From positions 1 to 40,390 of the forward strand of contig CAZXCK010000022.1 in NCBI GenBank assembly GCA_964639225.1: 40,390 nt of DNA. The letters are read 5' to 3'. Each line of letters opens with the position of its first letter. Position 1 is the first letter of the stretch. The translations under genes and the position numbers were made by a program. The DNA is from CAZXCK01 sp964639225. GTDB lineage: Bacteria > Chloroflexota > Anaerolineae > Aggregatilineales > Phototrophicaceae. Under the pieces are notes generated by a model. It worked only from the letters and a program-made list of their open reading frames with translations. It was not told where the DNA came from and searched no databases. Shown here one piece after another: positions 28,215 through 36,429 of the stretch.

Positions 28215-28256
28215 CGATCGTAACGGCTCCCCCCTGACAATCAGCCGTTACGATCG
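28215..28256. repeat. Perfect 14-bp inverted repeat between miaB and the V4R gene
   Basis: Arms CGATCGTAACGGCT and its exact complement (28243-28256) flank a 14-base loop, 30 bp past the miaB stop. No T-run follows on either strand, so it is not a standard terminator. Outside the arms ATAGG and CCTAT can pair further. Confidence 0.7.
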
Positions 28257-28286
28257 CCCCCACCCTATACCAGAGTCTACGACAGA

Positions 28287-29663
28287 TTAGCCCGAAAAGA
28301 CCATTAAGGGGTCCTGCTGCTGCTGGCGCTGGGGCAGACGGCCCTGCATGCTCCAGGGGCCAGTCCAGGTAATTTCAACGTCCACCACCCGGCCACGCCA
28401 TTCGCCGGGGGCTTCAAAAAAGACCAGCTTGTTCTGCGGTGTGCGTCCGCGCCACTTGCCCCGATGCTGTTCCTCGACCAGCACAGAGACTGTCTGGCCC
28501 AGGTAGCGGCTGTTGATCTCGGCCACAACCTGCGCCTGCAGTTCGTCGAGCATCTGGTGGCGGCGCTTCTTCTCCTCTTCGGGCACGTCGTCTTCCATGC
28601 GCCGCTCGCTGACCGTGTTGGGACGCGGGCTGTAACGCGCCAGATGCGCCTTGTCCAGCTTGAGTTCGGCCAGCAGATTGTAGGTATCCATGAATTGTTC
28701 TTCGGTCTCGCCGCAGAAGCCGACGATGATATCGGTATTGATGGCGACATTCGGAATCCGCTGGCGGATGCGCTCCACCAGCCGGCGGTACTGCGCCTGG
28801 GTATAGCCGCGCTTCATGTTTTCCAGCACCTGATCGTTGCCAGCCTGCACCGGCACCTCGATGTGCGGCATCACACGCGGCAGCTCGGCGACGTTATCCA
28901 GCAGCTTATCGGTCATCCAGTTGGGATGGCTCGTAAGAAAGCGAATGCGCTCCACACCGGTTTCTTCAGCCACATCATGGACGATACGCAGCAGATCGGC
29001 CAGGTCCGGGCCGTCCTCAACGTCTTTGCCGTAGCGGTCCACGATTTGCCCCAACAGCGTGATCTCTTTGACGCCTTGCAGCGCCAGACTGCGCACATGC
29101 GCCACAATCTCGCCCACGCTGCGGCTGCGCTCCACGCCACGCCGGAACGGAATAATGCAGAAGCTGCACGCATGCGAGCAGCCATACACGACCGGCACAT
29201 GCGCGCTGATAAGGTTCTGCTGCTCGTGAACGGGTAGAATCAGGTCGCCGTCCTGGATGGCGTCGCGCTGTTCGCGGCTGGCCTGCTCGTAGGCCACCAG
29301 CTCGCGCTCGTCCATGCGATCTTTGAGAAAATCGACCATCGGCCCCGGCTCCGATGGCGGCAAAAACACATCGACAAACGGCAGCTTTTTGCGCAGATGC
29401 AGCGGATCGCGCACGCCGACCATGCAGCCCATCACACCGATGACCTTATCCGGGTGGCTTTCCTTGAGGCCGCGCAGCAGCAGCAGCCGGTTCATGGCCT
29501 TGTCCTCGGCGCTCTGGCGAACGACGCAGGTGTTCACCACCAGAATATCCGCCCGCTCGGGGTCGGCGGCGGCATGATGCCCCATGCGCTCCAACTCAGA
29601 TGCCAGCCGCTGCGAATCCGCCGTGTTCATCTGACAGCCAAAAGTCCAGATGTGATAATCCAT
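28287..29663 (-). CDS. miaB: tRNA-2-methylthio-N6-dimethylallyladenosine synthase MiaB
   Basis: Radical SAM methylthiotransferase that adds the methylthio group to i6A37 of tRNAs reading U-starting codons. The 458-residue protein has the N-terminal UPF0004 domain with three cluster cysteines (FGCQMN, NTCVVR, GCMVG), the radical SAM motif CSHACSFC and a C-terminal TRAM domain (about 375-440). GCQMNTADS and the overall pattern favour MiaB over MtaB or RimO. ATG at 29663 is chosen because the protein then begins a few residues before the first domain and a GGTGG site is nearby. A strong promoter lies 37 bp upstream; the gene diverges from the cytochrome c gene. Confidence 0.95.
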   Translation of the reverse strand: MDYHIWTFGCQMNTADSQRLASELERMGHHAAADPERADILVVNTCVVRQSAEDKAMNRLLLLRGLKESHPDKVIGVMGCMVGVRDPLHLRKKLPFVDVFLPPSEPGPMVDFLKDRMDERELVAYEQASREQRDAIQDGDLILPVHEQQNLISAHVPVVYGCSHACSFCIIPFRRGVERSRSVGEIVAHVRSLALQGVKEITLLGQIVDRYGKDVEDGPDLADLLRIVHDVAEETGVERIRFLTSHPNWMTDKLLDNVAELPRVMPHIEVPVQAGNDQVLENMKRGYTQAQYRRLVERIRQRIPNVAINTDIIVGFCGETEEQFMDTYNLLAELKLDKAHLARYSPRPNTVSERRMEDDVPEEEKKRRHQMLDELQAQVVAEINSRYLGQTVSVLVEEQHRGKWRGRTPQNKLVFFEAPGEWRGRVVDVEITWTGPWSMQGRLPQRQQQQDPLMVFSG

Positions 29664-29699
29664 AGCAATATGCCACCACACTTCTTATAAGATCGGCGT

Positions 29700-29728
29700 A
29701 TTGTAGCGAAAGCCCGGTACAGCGTCAA
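29700..29728 (-). promoter_or_regulatory. Promoter of miaB
   Basis: On the minus strand TTGACG (29723-29728) and TACAAT (29700-29705) are separated by 17 bp, 36 bp before the miaB start. Each box differs from consensus in one position. Confidence 0.7.
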
Positions 29729-29846
29729 TGTGACGACGCGCCCACGCGCTACAGCGCGGTCTACCCCGAACACCGCAATATGCGCTACAATCAAAGCATT
29801 GTACAGCATTTCACGAACAGACACTGAAGAAAGGCACGTTATTGTG

Positions 29847-30479
29847 ATGAGGACACCCGTTTTGCTGGCGGCCCTGCTGGTGATCGCTCTGGCGGTGGCC
29901 GCCTGTGGCACTCCGGCTACACCCGTTCCCAATTCCTCGACCCTCGATGCTCAGGCCGCGCTGACAGCGGACGCGGCGGCGGGCACCGTCGTGGCCGCGA
30001 CCAATACGCCCATTCCACCCACCGAGACTCCAACCGAACTGCCGCCAACGGCCACACCTACCGAAGCCCCCACCGAGGCTCCGCCGGAAGAAGAAGCGGA
30101 AGCAGAAGAACCCGCCGATACCGAACAGCAGGACCCGCTCGTGCTGCTTATCAGCCGCTTCGGTGATCCCGTGCGCGGCCAGCAGCTTTTTAACACCAGC
30201 TACGACACGGCGCTCGGCGAGTACATGTGCGCCACCTGCCATCTGGTGGATTCCGATGACGCGCTCATCGGACCTGGCCTGCTGAACCTGCCGGAGCGCG
30301 CCGCCGAGCGTGTCGAGGGCCAGCCCGCAGAGGTTTACATCTATCGTTCGATTATTCATCCCAACGAGTACGTCGTCGAAGGCTTTGCCGAGGGCCTGAT
30401 GCCCGGCAATTACGAGGAACTCCTCAACGACCAGGACCTGTACGACCTGTCGGCCTATCTGTTGTCGCTGGGCGACTGA
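29847..30479 (+). CDS. Lipid-anchored class I cytochrome c
   Basis: A 210-residue exported haem protein for electron transfer at the outer face of the membrane. It has a signal peptide with lipobox VAAC (Cys20), a Thr/Pro/Glu-rich spacer (about 25-95) and one cytochrome c domain with the haem-binding C128-A-T-C131-H132 and a probable axial Met185 in GLMPGNY. GTG at 29844 directly before the ATG is an alternative start; AAAGG lies 10-13 bp upstream. No oxidase or dehydrogenase genes are nearby, so its partners cannot be named. It is transcribed away from miaB. Confidence 0.9.
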   Translation: MRTPVLLAALLVIALAVAACGTPATPVPNSSTLDAQAALTADAAAGTVVAATNTPIPPTETPTELPPTATPTEAPTEAPPEEEAEAEEPADTEQQDPLVLLISRFGDPVRGQQLFNTSYDTALGEYMCATCHLVDSDDALIGPGLLNLPERAAERVEGQPAEVYIYRSIIHPNEYVVEGFAEGLMPGNYEELLNDQDLYDLSAYLLSLGD

Positions 30480-30484
30480 CGCGC

Positions 30485-32317
30485 CTAATTATCGACTGCT
30501 TGCCGGATGCTGACGTTCACCAGCTCCGGCGAGCAGCGCCCCACCGTCACCCTGGCCTGTTCATCGGCCAGCGTCACCGCCTCATCGACGCTGACAAACG
30601 CCCGCATAAACGTCCCACCGGCGTCATACAACCCCACCTGTAGATGCCATTCCCGGCTCAGGTCGATGCCATCCGGCATGCGCACCGTCGCCGAGTCCGG
30701 CAGCACGTAGCCGGGCCGGATGGCCGGAACCGGCGTGTTGCCGCCGTCGGGCATACTGTCGAACTGGCTCAGGATGTGGCGTGTGTCGCCAGCTTCGCAC
30801 GTCTCCAGCGTGAGATCAGAGAAATGCACGAACACGCTCCAGTAACCACTGAAGGCACAGCGCGCTTCCCAGGCGAGGTCCAGCGTCACCGACCCGGCAT
30901 CGTCCGGCCAGATGGGCGGCACGACCCACATCACCAGACATGGCGACTCCTGCCAGGGTTCGCGCAGCGGCACGCCGACCGCATCCGGCGGCGGTTGCCA
31001 CGCCTCGACCGGCTGCTGCGCAGTTGGCGCATAAGCCGCGGCGATCACCATATGCGGCAGGATCAGCGCCGCCGCGCCCAGCGGAGCCAGCAGCGCCGGG
31101 ACCAGCCAGCGCCAGCGCGCCAGTCCCCAGGCGACCGCACAGCCGATCACCGCCAGCAGCGGAAACCACAGCCGCCCCTGCCCGGCCTGCACCTGCGTGT
31201 TGAACTGCGCCCACGCGCCGATCACCAGCGCGGCGTAAAACAGCAGCAGCCCGGCGCACAGCACATCGTCACGCCGCCATGGCGCGCCATGACGCATCGC
31301 CTGCCACGCGCCACCGAGCGCCGCCACTATCAGAATCAGCGCGGCCCAGGCGTACAGAATCCCCGGCGCGGCGACGTTGAACCAGCCAAACAACCCCCAA
31401 AACGAATAGAACAACCCGCGCAGTTCGCCGGGCCAGTCCACCGGGCCAGTGCGCGGAGCCGTCGCCTGTGCCACTTGCGACGATGCCGTCGGGTCGCCGA
31501 ACTGCCGCCAGTTATCGACGTACCACCAGCCAGCGACAGCCACCCACACCACCAGCCCCACCACCGCGTATGCCAGCACCCGGCGCGGCGGCACACGGTC
31601 GCGCCAGCAGACGTACAACACACCAGCCATCACCACCGGAACCAGAGCCAGCCCGCTGGCTTTTGCCAGCGCCGCCAGCGCCAGAGTCAGCGCCAGCGCG
31701 AGCAGCAGCGGCCAGTTGATGGTGACCCTGACTACACGAATCAGCAGGGCCAGTGTCACCGTCGCCAGGGCCGTCACCAGATTGTCGTTGTTGATGGCTC
31801 CGCTGATAAACAGAAACTGCGGATTGAGCACCACCACCAGCGCCGCGATCGTCGCCAGCGCGGGCCGCGCCGGGAACAACAACCGGGCCAGCATATACAC
31901 CCCAGCGACCGTCACCGCGCCCAGCAGCAGGCTCCAGCCGCGCACCAGCCGTACCGCCAGCCCGGTCCCGCGCCAGGGATCGCCGGTGTGCGCCACAAAG
32001 TTGACGTTATCCCGCGCCGACGGTTCGCCGATGCGGGCGTGCGGATTGCGCGGATAACGGGCGTCAAAGTCGGATGTGTCCACCGGCGTGATAAGCCACG
32101 CCGCCACACGATGATACAGCGGTGCGTGATAGGCCATCTGCTGCCAGGGCTGGCCGGTCACATCGTCGCGCGGCGGCCAGTCTCCGGTGCGGGCCAGATG
32201 CTCGATGACGGCGAAGTGATAATAAGCATCCGGCGCTTCGAACAGCGGCGTGCGCAGGCTGAACGCCCCGGCCAGCAGCGCATAAGTCAGCAGCAGCCAC
32301 ACCAGCGGCTTTGACAT
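30485..32317 (-). CDS. GT-C-type membrane glycosyltransferase-like protein
   Basis: A 610-residue integral membrane protein with about ten hydrophobic segments in the first 430 residues and a soluble C-terminal domain of about 170. The acidic site in the first outside loop (LFEAPDAYYHF), followed by a long loop with WPPRD and NPHARIG, fits the GT39/PMT_2 (ArnT-like) GT-C fold, which uses a lipid-linked sugar donor. Acceptor and sugar are unknown. ATG at 32317 puts the first membrane helix at the N-terminus; a TTG start at 32374 would overlap the kinase gene by 23 bp. It lies 34 bp downstream of the sensor kinase and converges on the cytochrome gene. Confidence 0.75.
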   Translation of the reverse strand: MSKPLVWLLLTYALLAGAFSLRTPLFEAPDAYYHFAVIEHLARTGDWPPRDDVTGQPWQQMAYHAPLYHRVAAWLITPVDTSDFDARYPRNPHARIGEPSARDNVNFVAHTGDPWRGTGLAVRLVRGWSLLLGAVTVAGVYMLARLLFPARPALATIAALVVVLNPQFLFISGAINNDNLVTALATVTLALLIRVVRVTINWPLLLALALTLALAALAKASGLALVPVVMAGVLYVCWRDRVPPRRVLAYAVVGLVVWVAVAGWWYVDNWRQFGDPTASSQVAQATAPRTGPVDWPGELRGLFYSFWGLFGWFNVAAPGILYAWAALILIVAALGGAWQAMRHGAPWRRDDVLCAGLLLFYAALVIGAWAQFNTQVQAGQGRLWFPLLAVIGCAVAWGLARWRWLVPALLAPLGAAALILPHMVIAAAYAPTAQQPVEAWQPPPDAVGVPLREPWQESPCLVMWVVPPIWPDDAGSVTLDLAWEARCAFSGYWSVFVHFSDLTLETCEAGDTRHILSQFDSMPDGGNTPVPAIRPGYVLPDSATVRMPDGIDLSREWHLQVGLYDAGGTFMRAFVSVDEAVTLADEQARVTVGRCSPELVNVSIRQAVDN

Positions 32318-32351
32318 GACATTGGTGGATTTTGAAGTCACAGGCAACAAC

Positions 32352-34637
32352 TCAATGGAGATGGTCCAGCTCAACCAGGAAGTTTTCGGGCAGGCGCACA
32401 GTCTCGCCGTCCATGTCGGCTTCCTCGAACAGCGGCAGTTCCAGACCTTCGGCGGCGGTCAGCGGCAGCGACATATAGACCGCTGTGCCGATGCGCGGCT
32501 TGCTCTTGATGGCGACGCGCCCGCCGTGCGACTCGAAAATCTGCCGGGCCAGGTATAACCCCTGCCCCATGCCGGGCACGCGGATCACCTCGCCGTCGGA
32601 CGTGGTGGGCCTGCCGCGATAGAAGCGCGTGAACACATGCGGCAGCTCGTCGCGTATGATGCCCACGCCGCTGTCACGGACGCGCAGGTTGGCCATACCG
32701 TCGGCCTCGGCGCGAATTTCCAGCGTCAGCGCGCCGCCGGGCAGCGTGTATTTGATGGCGTTATCGACGATGTTGCCGATGGCCCAGCGCAGCCGCTTTT
32801 CGTCGCCCAGAATGTGCAGCCCCTTGCGCTCGATGATGACGTGCAGCGTCAACTGGTTGGCCTGGGCGATCTGCCGCCACTCGTTGGCGACGGACCACAC
32901 CAGCGTTTCCAGGCGCAGCGCCCGCTGCCGCCGTTTGATGCTGGCCGTATCGACGTTGGCCAGTTCGTGCATATCGACGATGACCTTTTGCAGGGCCACC
33001 GCCTGCCGGCTGACCTCACGGGCGAAGGCCCGCACCAGATCAGAGCCGCTCTGGCTGCCCACGCGGCCCAGACCGGCCAGCGGCTGCTGAATATCCAGCG
33101 CCAGCCGCCGCAGCATCACGTCGCGGTCGCGCTCCTGGCGCACCATCTCGGTGATGTCGCGCAGCAGCACCACCGTCCCCAGCCGGTGCCCGCTCGGCGA
33201 CAGCACAGCGGCGGCCTGCGCGCTCAACATGCGATCATCCAGCCCCACCCGCAGCGGATCGCCCAGAGCGTACAGGCCCGGAGCCAGCGCCGGGCCCAGT
33301 TCGCGTGAGGCGCTGTCGGCCAGCCGGTCCAGGCCCGCCTCGCGGAAACGCTCCTGCGTCCCCAGCAGTTCGCGGCCCTGGTCGTTCATAAACACGATCT
33401 GCCCCTTGAGGTCCTGCACGACGACACCATCCGGCATCGACTCCAGCACCAGCATCAGGTGATTGGCCTCGCGCCGCTGCCGCCGCAGCGCCTGCTGCAT
33501 GGCGTCCTGTTTGTGCTGCACGACGTCGGCGTAACGGTCCAGGGCATAGCCCACCGCCTGAATCTCGTCGCCGGGCTGCATCTCGGTGCGCGCGCGCCGG
33601 TGTCCCAGCGCCAGCCGTTCGGCGACATCGGCCACCTGCTCGGCCCGGCTGGCCACCCGGTTCGCCCCGGCAAACACGATCACCACCGCCGCACCGGCCA
33701 GCGCCGCCGCCAGCAGCGCCGTGAGCTGGCGTCCGGTTTCGGTCATATAGGGGATGTTATCCGGCATCAGTGCGCCAACCACGCCCAGCGTCGCCGGGCC
33801 GAAGTGGAACGGCTGGTACGCCCCCTGATAATCCAGCCCTTCGATCTGGAAGGTACGCACCGGCAGTTCACGCTCGGCGGCCAGCGCCTGCCGGAACAAG
33901 GCCGCATCGAGGGCCAGCGGCTGGCGCGAGTCGGTGGGCGGGAAGGTCGTCTGCAGCAGATTGCCGTCCGCGCCGTACAACACCAGATCGGCCAGGGCGC
34001 TGCCCTTAAGATCGTGCAGGGCATCGCTCAGGCGCTGGCCAACCAGCGCCACGCCGACCATCTGATCGCCCTGGTAAACCGGCATCCCCGTAAACAGCAT
34101 CAGGCCGCCCGGCGTGCGCATCACACCGGTCACGCCGGCTTCGCCATCGTCGAGGACGGCGCGCACCAGCGGCTCCTGGCTGAGATCGGTCTGCGTACTC
34201 AGCGCAGAATCGGAACGCTCGTCGGCCTCTACGCGCTGGATACCCAGCACCTCGACACCCTCGGCGTCGGTGACGATGACGCTGCCCATGCGACTGGTCC
34301 GCGCCAGACTCACCAGAATGGTCTCCAGGGCTTCGGTGCGACCCTCACTGACGGCTTCCGGCACACCGATGGTGAAGGCCACGCGCTGCGCTTCCTGGCG
34401 ATGCAGATCATACAGCGCCGCCGAGCGCTCGCCGACAGCGCGGCTGCTCTGCAGCAGTACGTTGGTCTGCGACACTTCCCAGCCGCCAGACAGGTTACGC
34501 GCCACCAGATAAGCCCCGGCCATAGCCACCACCAACACGCCTACAAACAGCGGCGAGAGCAGCCGCCAGCGCAGCGACACAAAGCGCACCGCTGGCGCCG
34601 CGCCGGATTCGTTTGTAGGTTGGTCGGTCGTCATCAT
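32352..34637 (-). CDS. Sensor histidine kinase-like protein without the phospho-accepting His
   Basis: A 761-residue membrane sensor: TM (about 26-46), a large extracytoplasmic Cache-type domain (47-302), TM (303-324), HAMP (about 325-378), PAS (about 392-500), a dimerisation helix pair (about 501-570) and a HATPase_c domain (575-727). The ATP site looks complete: N-box GNIVDNAIKY, G1 DSGVGI, F-box FTRFYRG, G2 GMGQGLYLA. The H-box, however, reads RLALDIQQPL (511-520), where kinases have SHELRTPL: Leu514 (codon 33096-33098) stands in place of His. It may be a pseudokinase, an adaptor for another kinase or use another residue. No response regulator is adjacent. It follows the M23 peptidase gene by 20 bp. 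Confidence 0.88.
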   Translation of the reverse strand: MMTTDQPTNESGAAPAVRFVSLRWRLLSPLFVGVLVVAMAGAYLVARNLSGGWEVSQTNVLLQSSRAVGERSAALYDLHRQEAQRVAFTIGVPEAVSEGRTEALETILVSLARTSRMGSVIVTDAEGVEVLGIQRVEADERSDSALSTQTDLSQEPLVRAVLDDGEAGVTGVMRTPGGLMLFTGMPVYQGDQMVGVALVGQRLSDALHDLKGSALADLVLYGADGNLLQTTFPPTDSRQPLALDAALFRQALAAERELPVRTFQIEGLDYQGAYQPFHFGPATLGVVGALMPDNIPYMTETGRQLTALLAAALAGAAVVIVFAGANRVASRAEQVADVAERLALGHRRARTEMQPGDEIQAVGYALDRYADVVQHKQDAMQQALRRQRREANHLMLVLESMPDGVVVQDLKGQIVFMNDQGRELLGTQERFREAGLDRLADSASRELGPALAPGLYALGDPLRVGLDDRMLSAQAAAVLSPSGHRLGTVVLLRDITEMVRQERDRDVMLRRLALDIQQPLAGLGRVGSQSGSDLVRAFAREVSRQAVALQKVIVDMHELANVDTASIKRRQRALRLETLVWSVANEWRQIAQANQLTLHVIIERKGLHILGDEKRLRWAIGNIVDNAIKYTLPGGALTLEIRAEADGMANLRVRDSGVGIIRDELPHVFTRFYRGRPTTSDGEVIRVPGMGQGLYLARQIFESHGGRVAIKSKPRIGTAVYMSLPLTAAEGLELPLFEEADMDGETVRLPENFLVELDHLH

Positions 34638-34657
34638 GCAGCCACCCTGTCAATCGG

Positions 34658-35527
34658 TCAGCAACCGGGAAAACCCCGGCTCTCAAAGGTCAGCGGGTCG
34701 ATGGGCAGGTCGTTGATGCGCGTCTCGTAGTGGATGTGCGGCCCGCTGCTGTTGCCCGTGCTGCCGCTCCAGGCGATGATGCTGCCCCGGCCCACAAACT
34801 GCCCCTCGACGACATTAAACGACGTGTTATGGCCATAATAGGTGATAAACGGCCCGCTCTGCAAGATCACCAGATAGCCGTAGCCGATGTCGTTCCAGCC
34901 AGTGAAGATCACCTGGCCGCTGTGCGTGGCGACGACCGGCGACCCCGGCGGCACACCGATGTCGATACCCGGATGGTACATATGGAAACGCTGTGTCAGC
35001 GGCCCCTCAGCCGGCCAGCCGACCGGCGCGCAGTGCTGGCCACCCTGTGGCTGGAAAGGAATGGCCGTCGGCGGCGCGTCGGGTTCGGGCACGGTGTTGT
35101 CGGGGACGGCGGTTGGCGGCGGCAGCGGTAACGGCAGCGGCGGCGATGTGGGATACGGCAGCGGCGTGGGCAGAGTCAGCGGCGGCGGCAGCTCGAAGCG
35201 CGTATCGCCGCTGCGCGGTATATAGGCGCCCACTGGCTGCACGTCAAAACCGAACACGTCCACGTCGCGCCCGGCGGCAAACGGCTGCCAGCGTTGGGCG
35301 TCGTAGTTAACAGCGGCGTCGATCTGGAAGAACGCTTCGTCCGGCGCTCCAGCCATCGCCGGCGGCATAGTGGCCGTCGCGCTGGCGATGGACAAAGTCC
35401 GCACCTCGCCGCGCGTCGCGCCCAGCACACCGCTGAGATAAGCCGCCCCGGCTACCAGCGCCACCAGCAGCAGCGCCAGCACCATCAGGGCGAGCATTCG
35501 CTTGAACAACTCCTCAAATTGACCCAT
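34658..35527 (-). CDS. Membrane-anchored M23 (LytM-like) peptidase
   Basis: A 289-residue cell-wall peptidase with one N-terminal membrane anchor (about 12-35), a long Pro-rich spacer (about 113-160) and a C-terminal M23 domain (about 175-285). The zinc ligands are in HPGIDIGV (HxxxD) and GPHIHYE (HxH), so it is probably an active endopeptidase acting on peptidoglycan cross-bridges or peptides. It is first of a run with the sensor-kinase-like gene and the membrane glycosyltransferase, suggesting an envelope theme. A TATAAA box lies only 12 bp before the ATG and no ribosome site is visible, so the start may be leaderless or lie further in. Confidence 0.88.
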   Translation of the reverse strand: MGQFEELFKRMLALMVLALLLVALVAGAAYLSGVLGATRGEVRTLSIASATATMPPAMAGAPDEAFFQIDAAVNYDAQRWQPFAAGRDVDVFGFDVQPVGAYIPRSGDTRFELPPPLTLPTPLPYPTSPPLPLPLPPPTAVPDNTVPEPDAPPTAIPFQPQGGQHCAPVGWPAEGPLTQRFHMYHPGIDIGVPPGSPVVATHSGQVIFTGWNDIGYGYLVILQSGPFITYYGHNTSFNVVEGQFVGRGSIIAWSGSTGNSSGPHIHYETRINDLPIDPLTFESRGFPGC

Positions 35528-35617
35528 ACTGCCATTTTATACCATTCCGCCAGCGTGTGCTTATGTTAAGGTACACAAAAACTCCACGCAAAACAGACAT
35601 TAAAGCTTAAACAGCGG

Positions 35618-35647
35618 TTTACTCAGTTTTAGCACACACGATATACG
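35618..35647 (+). promoter_or_regulatory. Possible promoter of the PHP/GT4 pair
   Basis: TTTACT (35618-35623) and TATACG (35642-35647), 18 bp apart, precede the PHP gene by about 38 bp. Both boxes match consensus at four of six positions. Confidence 0.3.
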
Positions 35648-35685
35648 ATATTTGCTGGATAACGGCCTAGCAGGAGACCTTCACG

Positions 35686-36429
35686 TTGAACCCAGCACCC
35701 GCCGGAATGGGACACGCCGACATCCACATGCACACCAGCGCCAGCGATGGTGTGCCCACAGTCCGTGAACTTCTGAACCACATCGCCACACAAACCAACC
35801 TCGATGTGATCGCCATCACCGACCATGATCGGGTAGATGCTGCCCTGTGGGCCTGCGAACATCAGGACGAATACCCCTTCGACATCGTGCCTGGTATTGA
35901 GGTCAGCAGTGCCGCCGGTCACATACTGGGGCTGTGGATCACCCAGCCAATTCCTGCCAAACTGTCGCTGGTAGAGACGGTCGCCGCCATCCACGAGCAG
36001 GGTGGCCTCGCCATCCTGGCACACCCCTATCATGTCCATATGGGCATCGTGGCGCGCAACGTATGGCGATACACTTATCGTCCAGAGGTGTTATTAGAGT
36101 CAAAGCTGGACGCTATCGAGGCCCATAACGCCGGTATCGTCCTGCCTGGCGCCAATGTGCTGGCCCATCGACTGGCTCGACGGTTGGGCATGGCGACGAC
36201 CGGTAGCAGCGACGCACACACCCTGGGTGGTATCGGTTCTGGCAGAACTCGTTTTCCTGGCCACACCGCTTCGGACCTGCGGCGGGCCGTTGTCCAGGCT
36301 CAAACATTAGTGGAGGGGACCGCATGGCCACTGATCGATTACTGGACTTACTCACGAAGTTCGACACACAACAGATCGAGCGAGTTTTTGGCGGAGAAGC
36401 TGCCTTCCAACCACCCGACCCAACCGTAA
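35686..36429 (+). CDS. PHP-domain phosphoesterase
   Basis: A 247-residue metal-dependent hydrolase of the PHP family. The ligand set is clear: HMHTSASDG (after ADI), TDHD, PGIEVSS, LAHPYH and GSSDAH. It resembles the single-domain YciV/TrpH (3',5'-nucleotidase/RNase AM) and polymerase-linked PHP proteins; the exact substrate is not deducible. The TTG start at 35686 has AGGAGA about 9 bp upstream. Its last 106 bp overlap the glycosyltransferase gene in another frame, and the final 40 residues look non-conserved, so an elongated C-terminus is likely. Confidence 0.86.
   Translation: MNPAPAGMGHADIHMHTSASDGVPTVRELLNHIATQTNLDVIAITDHDRVDAALWACEHQDEYPFDIVPGIEVSSAAGHILGLWITQPIPAKLSLVETVAAIHEQGGLAILAHPYHVHMGIVARNVWRYTYRPEVLLESKLDAIEAHNAGIVLPGANVLAHRLARRLGMATTGSSDAHTLGGIGSGRTRFPGHTASDLRRAVVQAQTLVEGTAWPLIDYWTYSRSSTHNRSSEFLAEKLPSNHPTQP

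Noticed and set aside
30644..32314. Long Arg/Gln/His-rich open frame opposite the membrane glycosyltransferase
   Set aside because: Reverse-complement shadow of a Leu/Ala-rich membrane protein.
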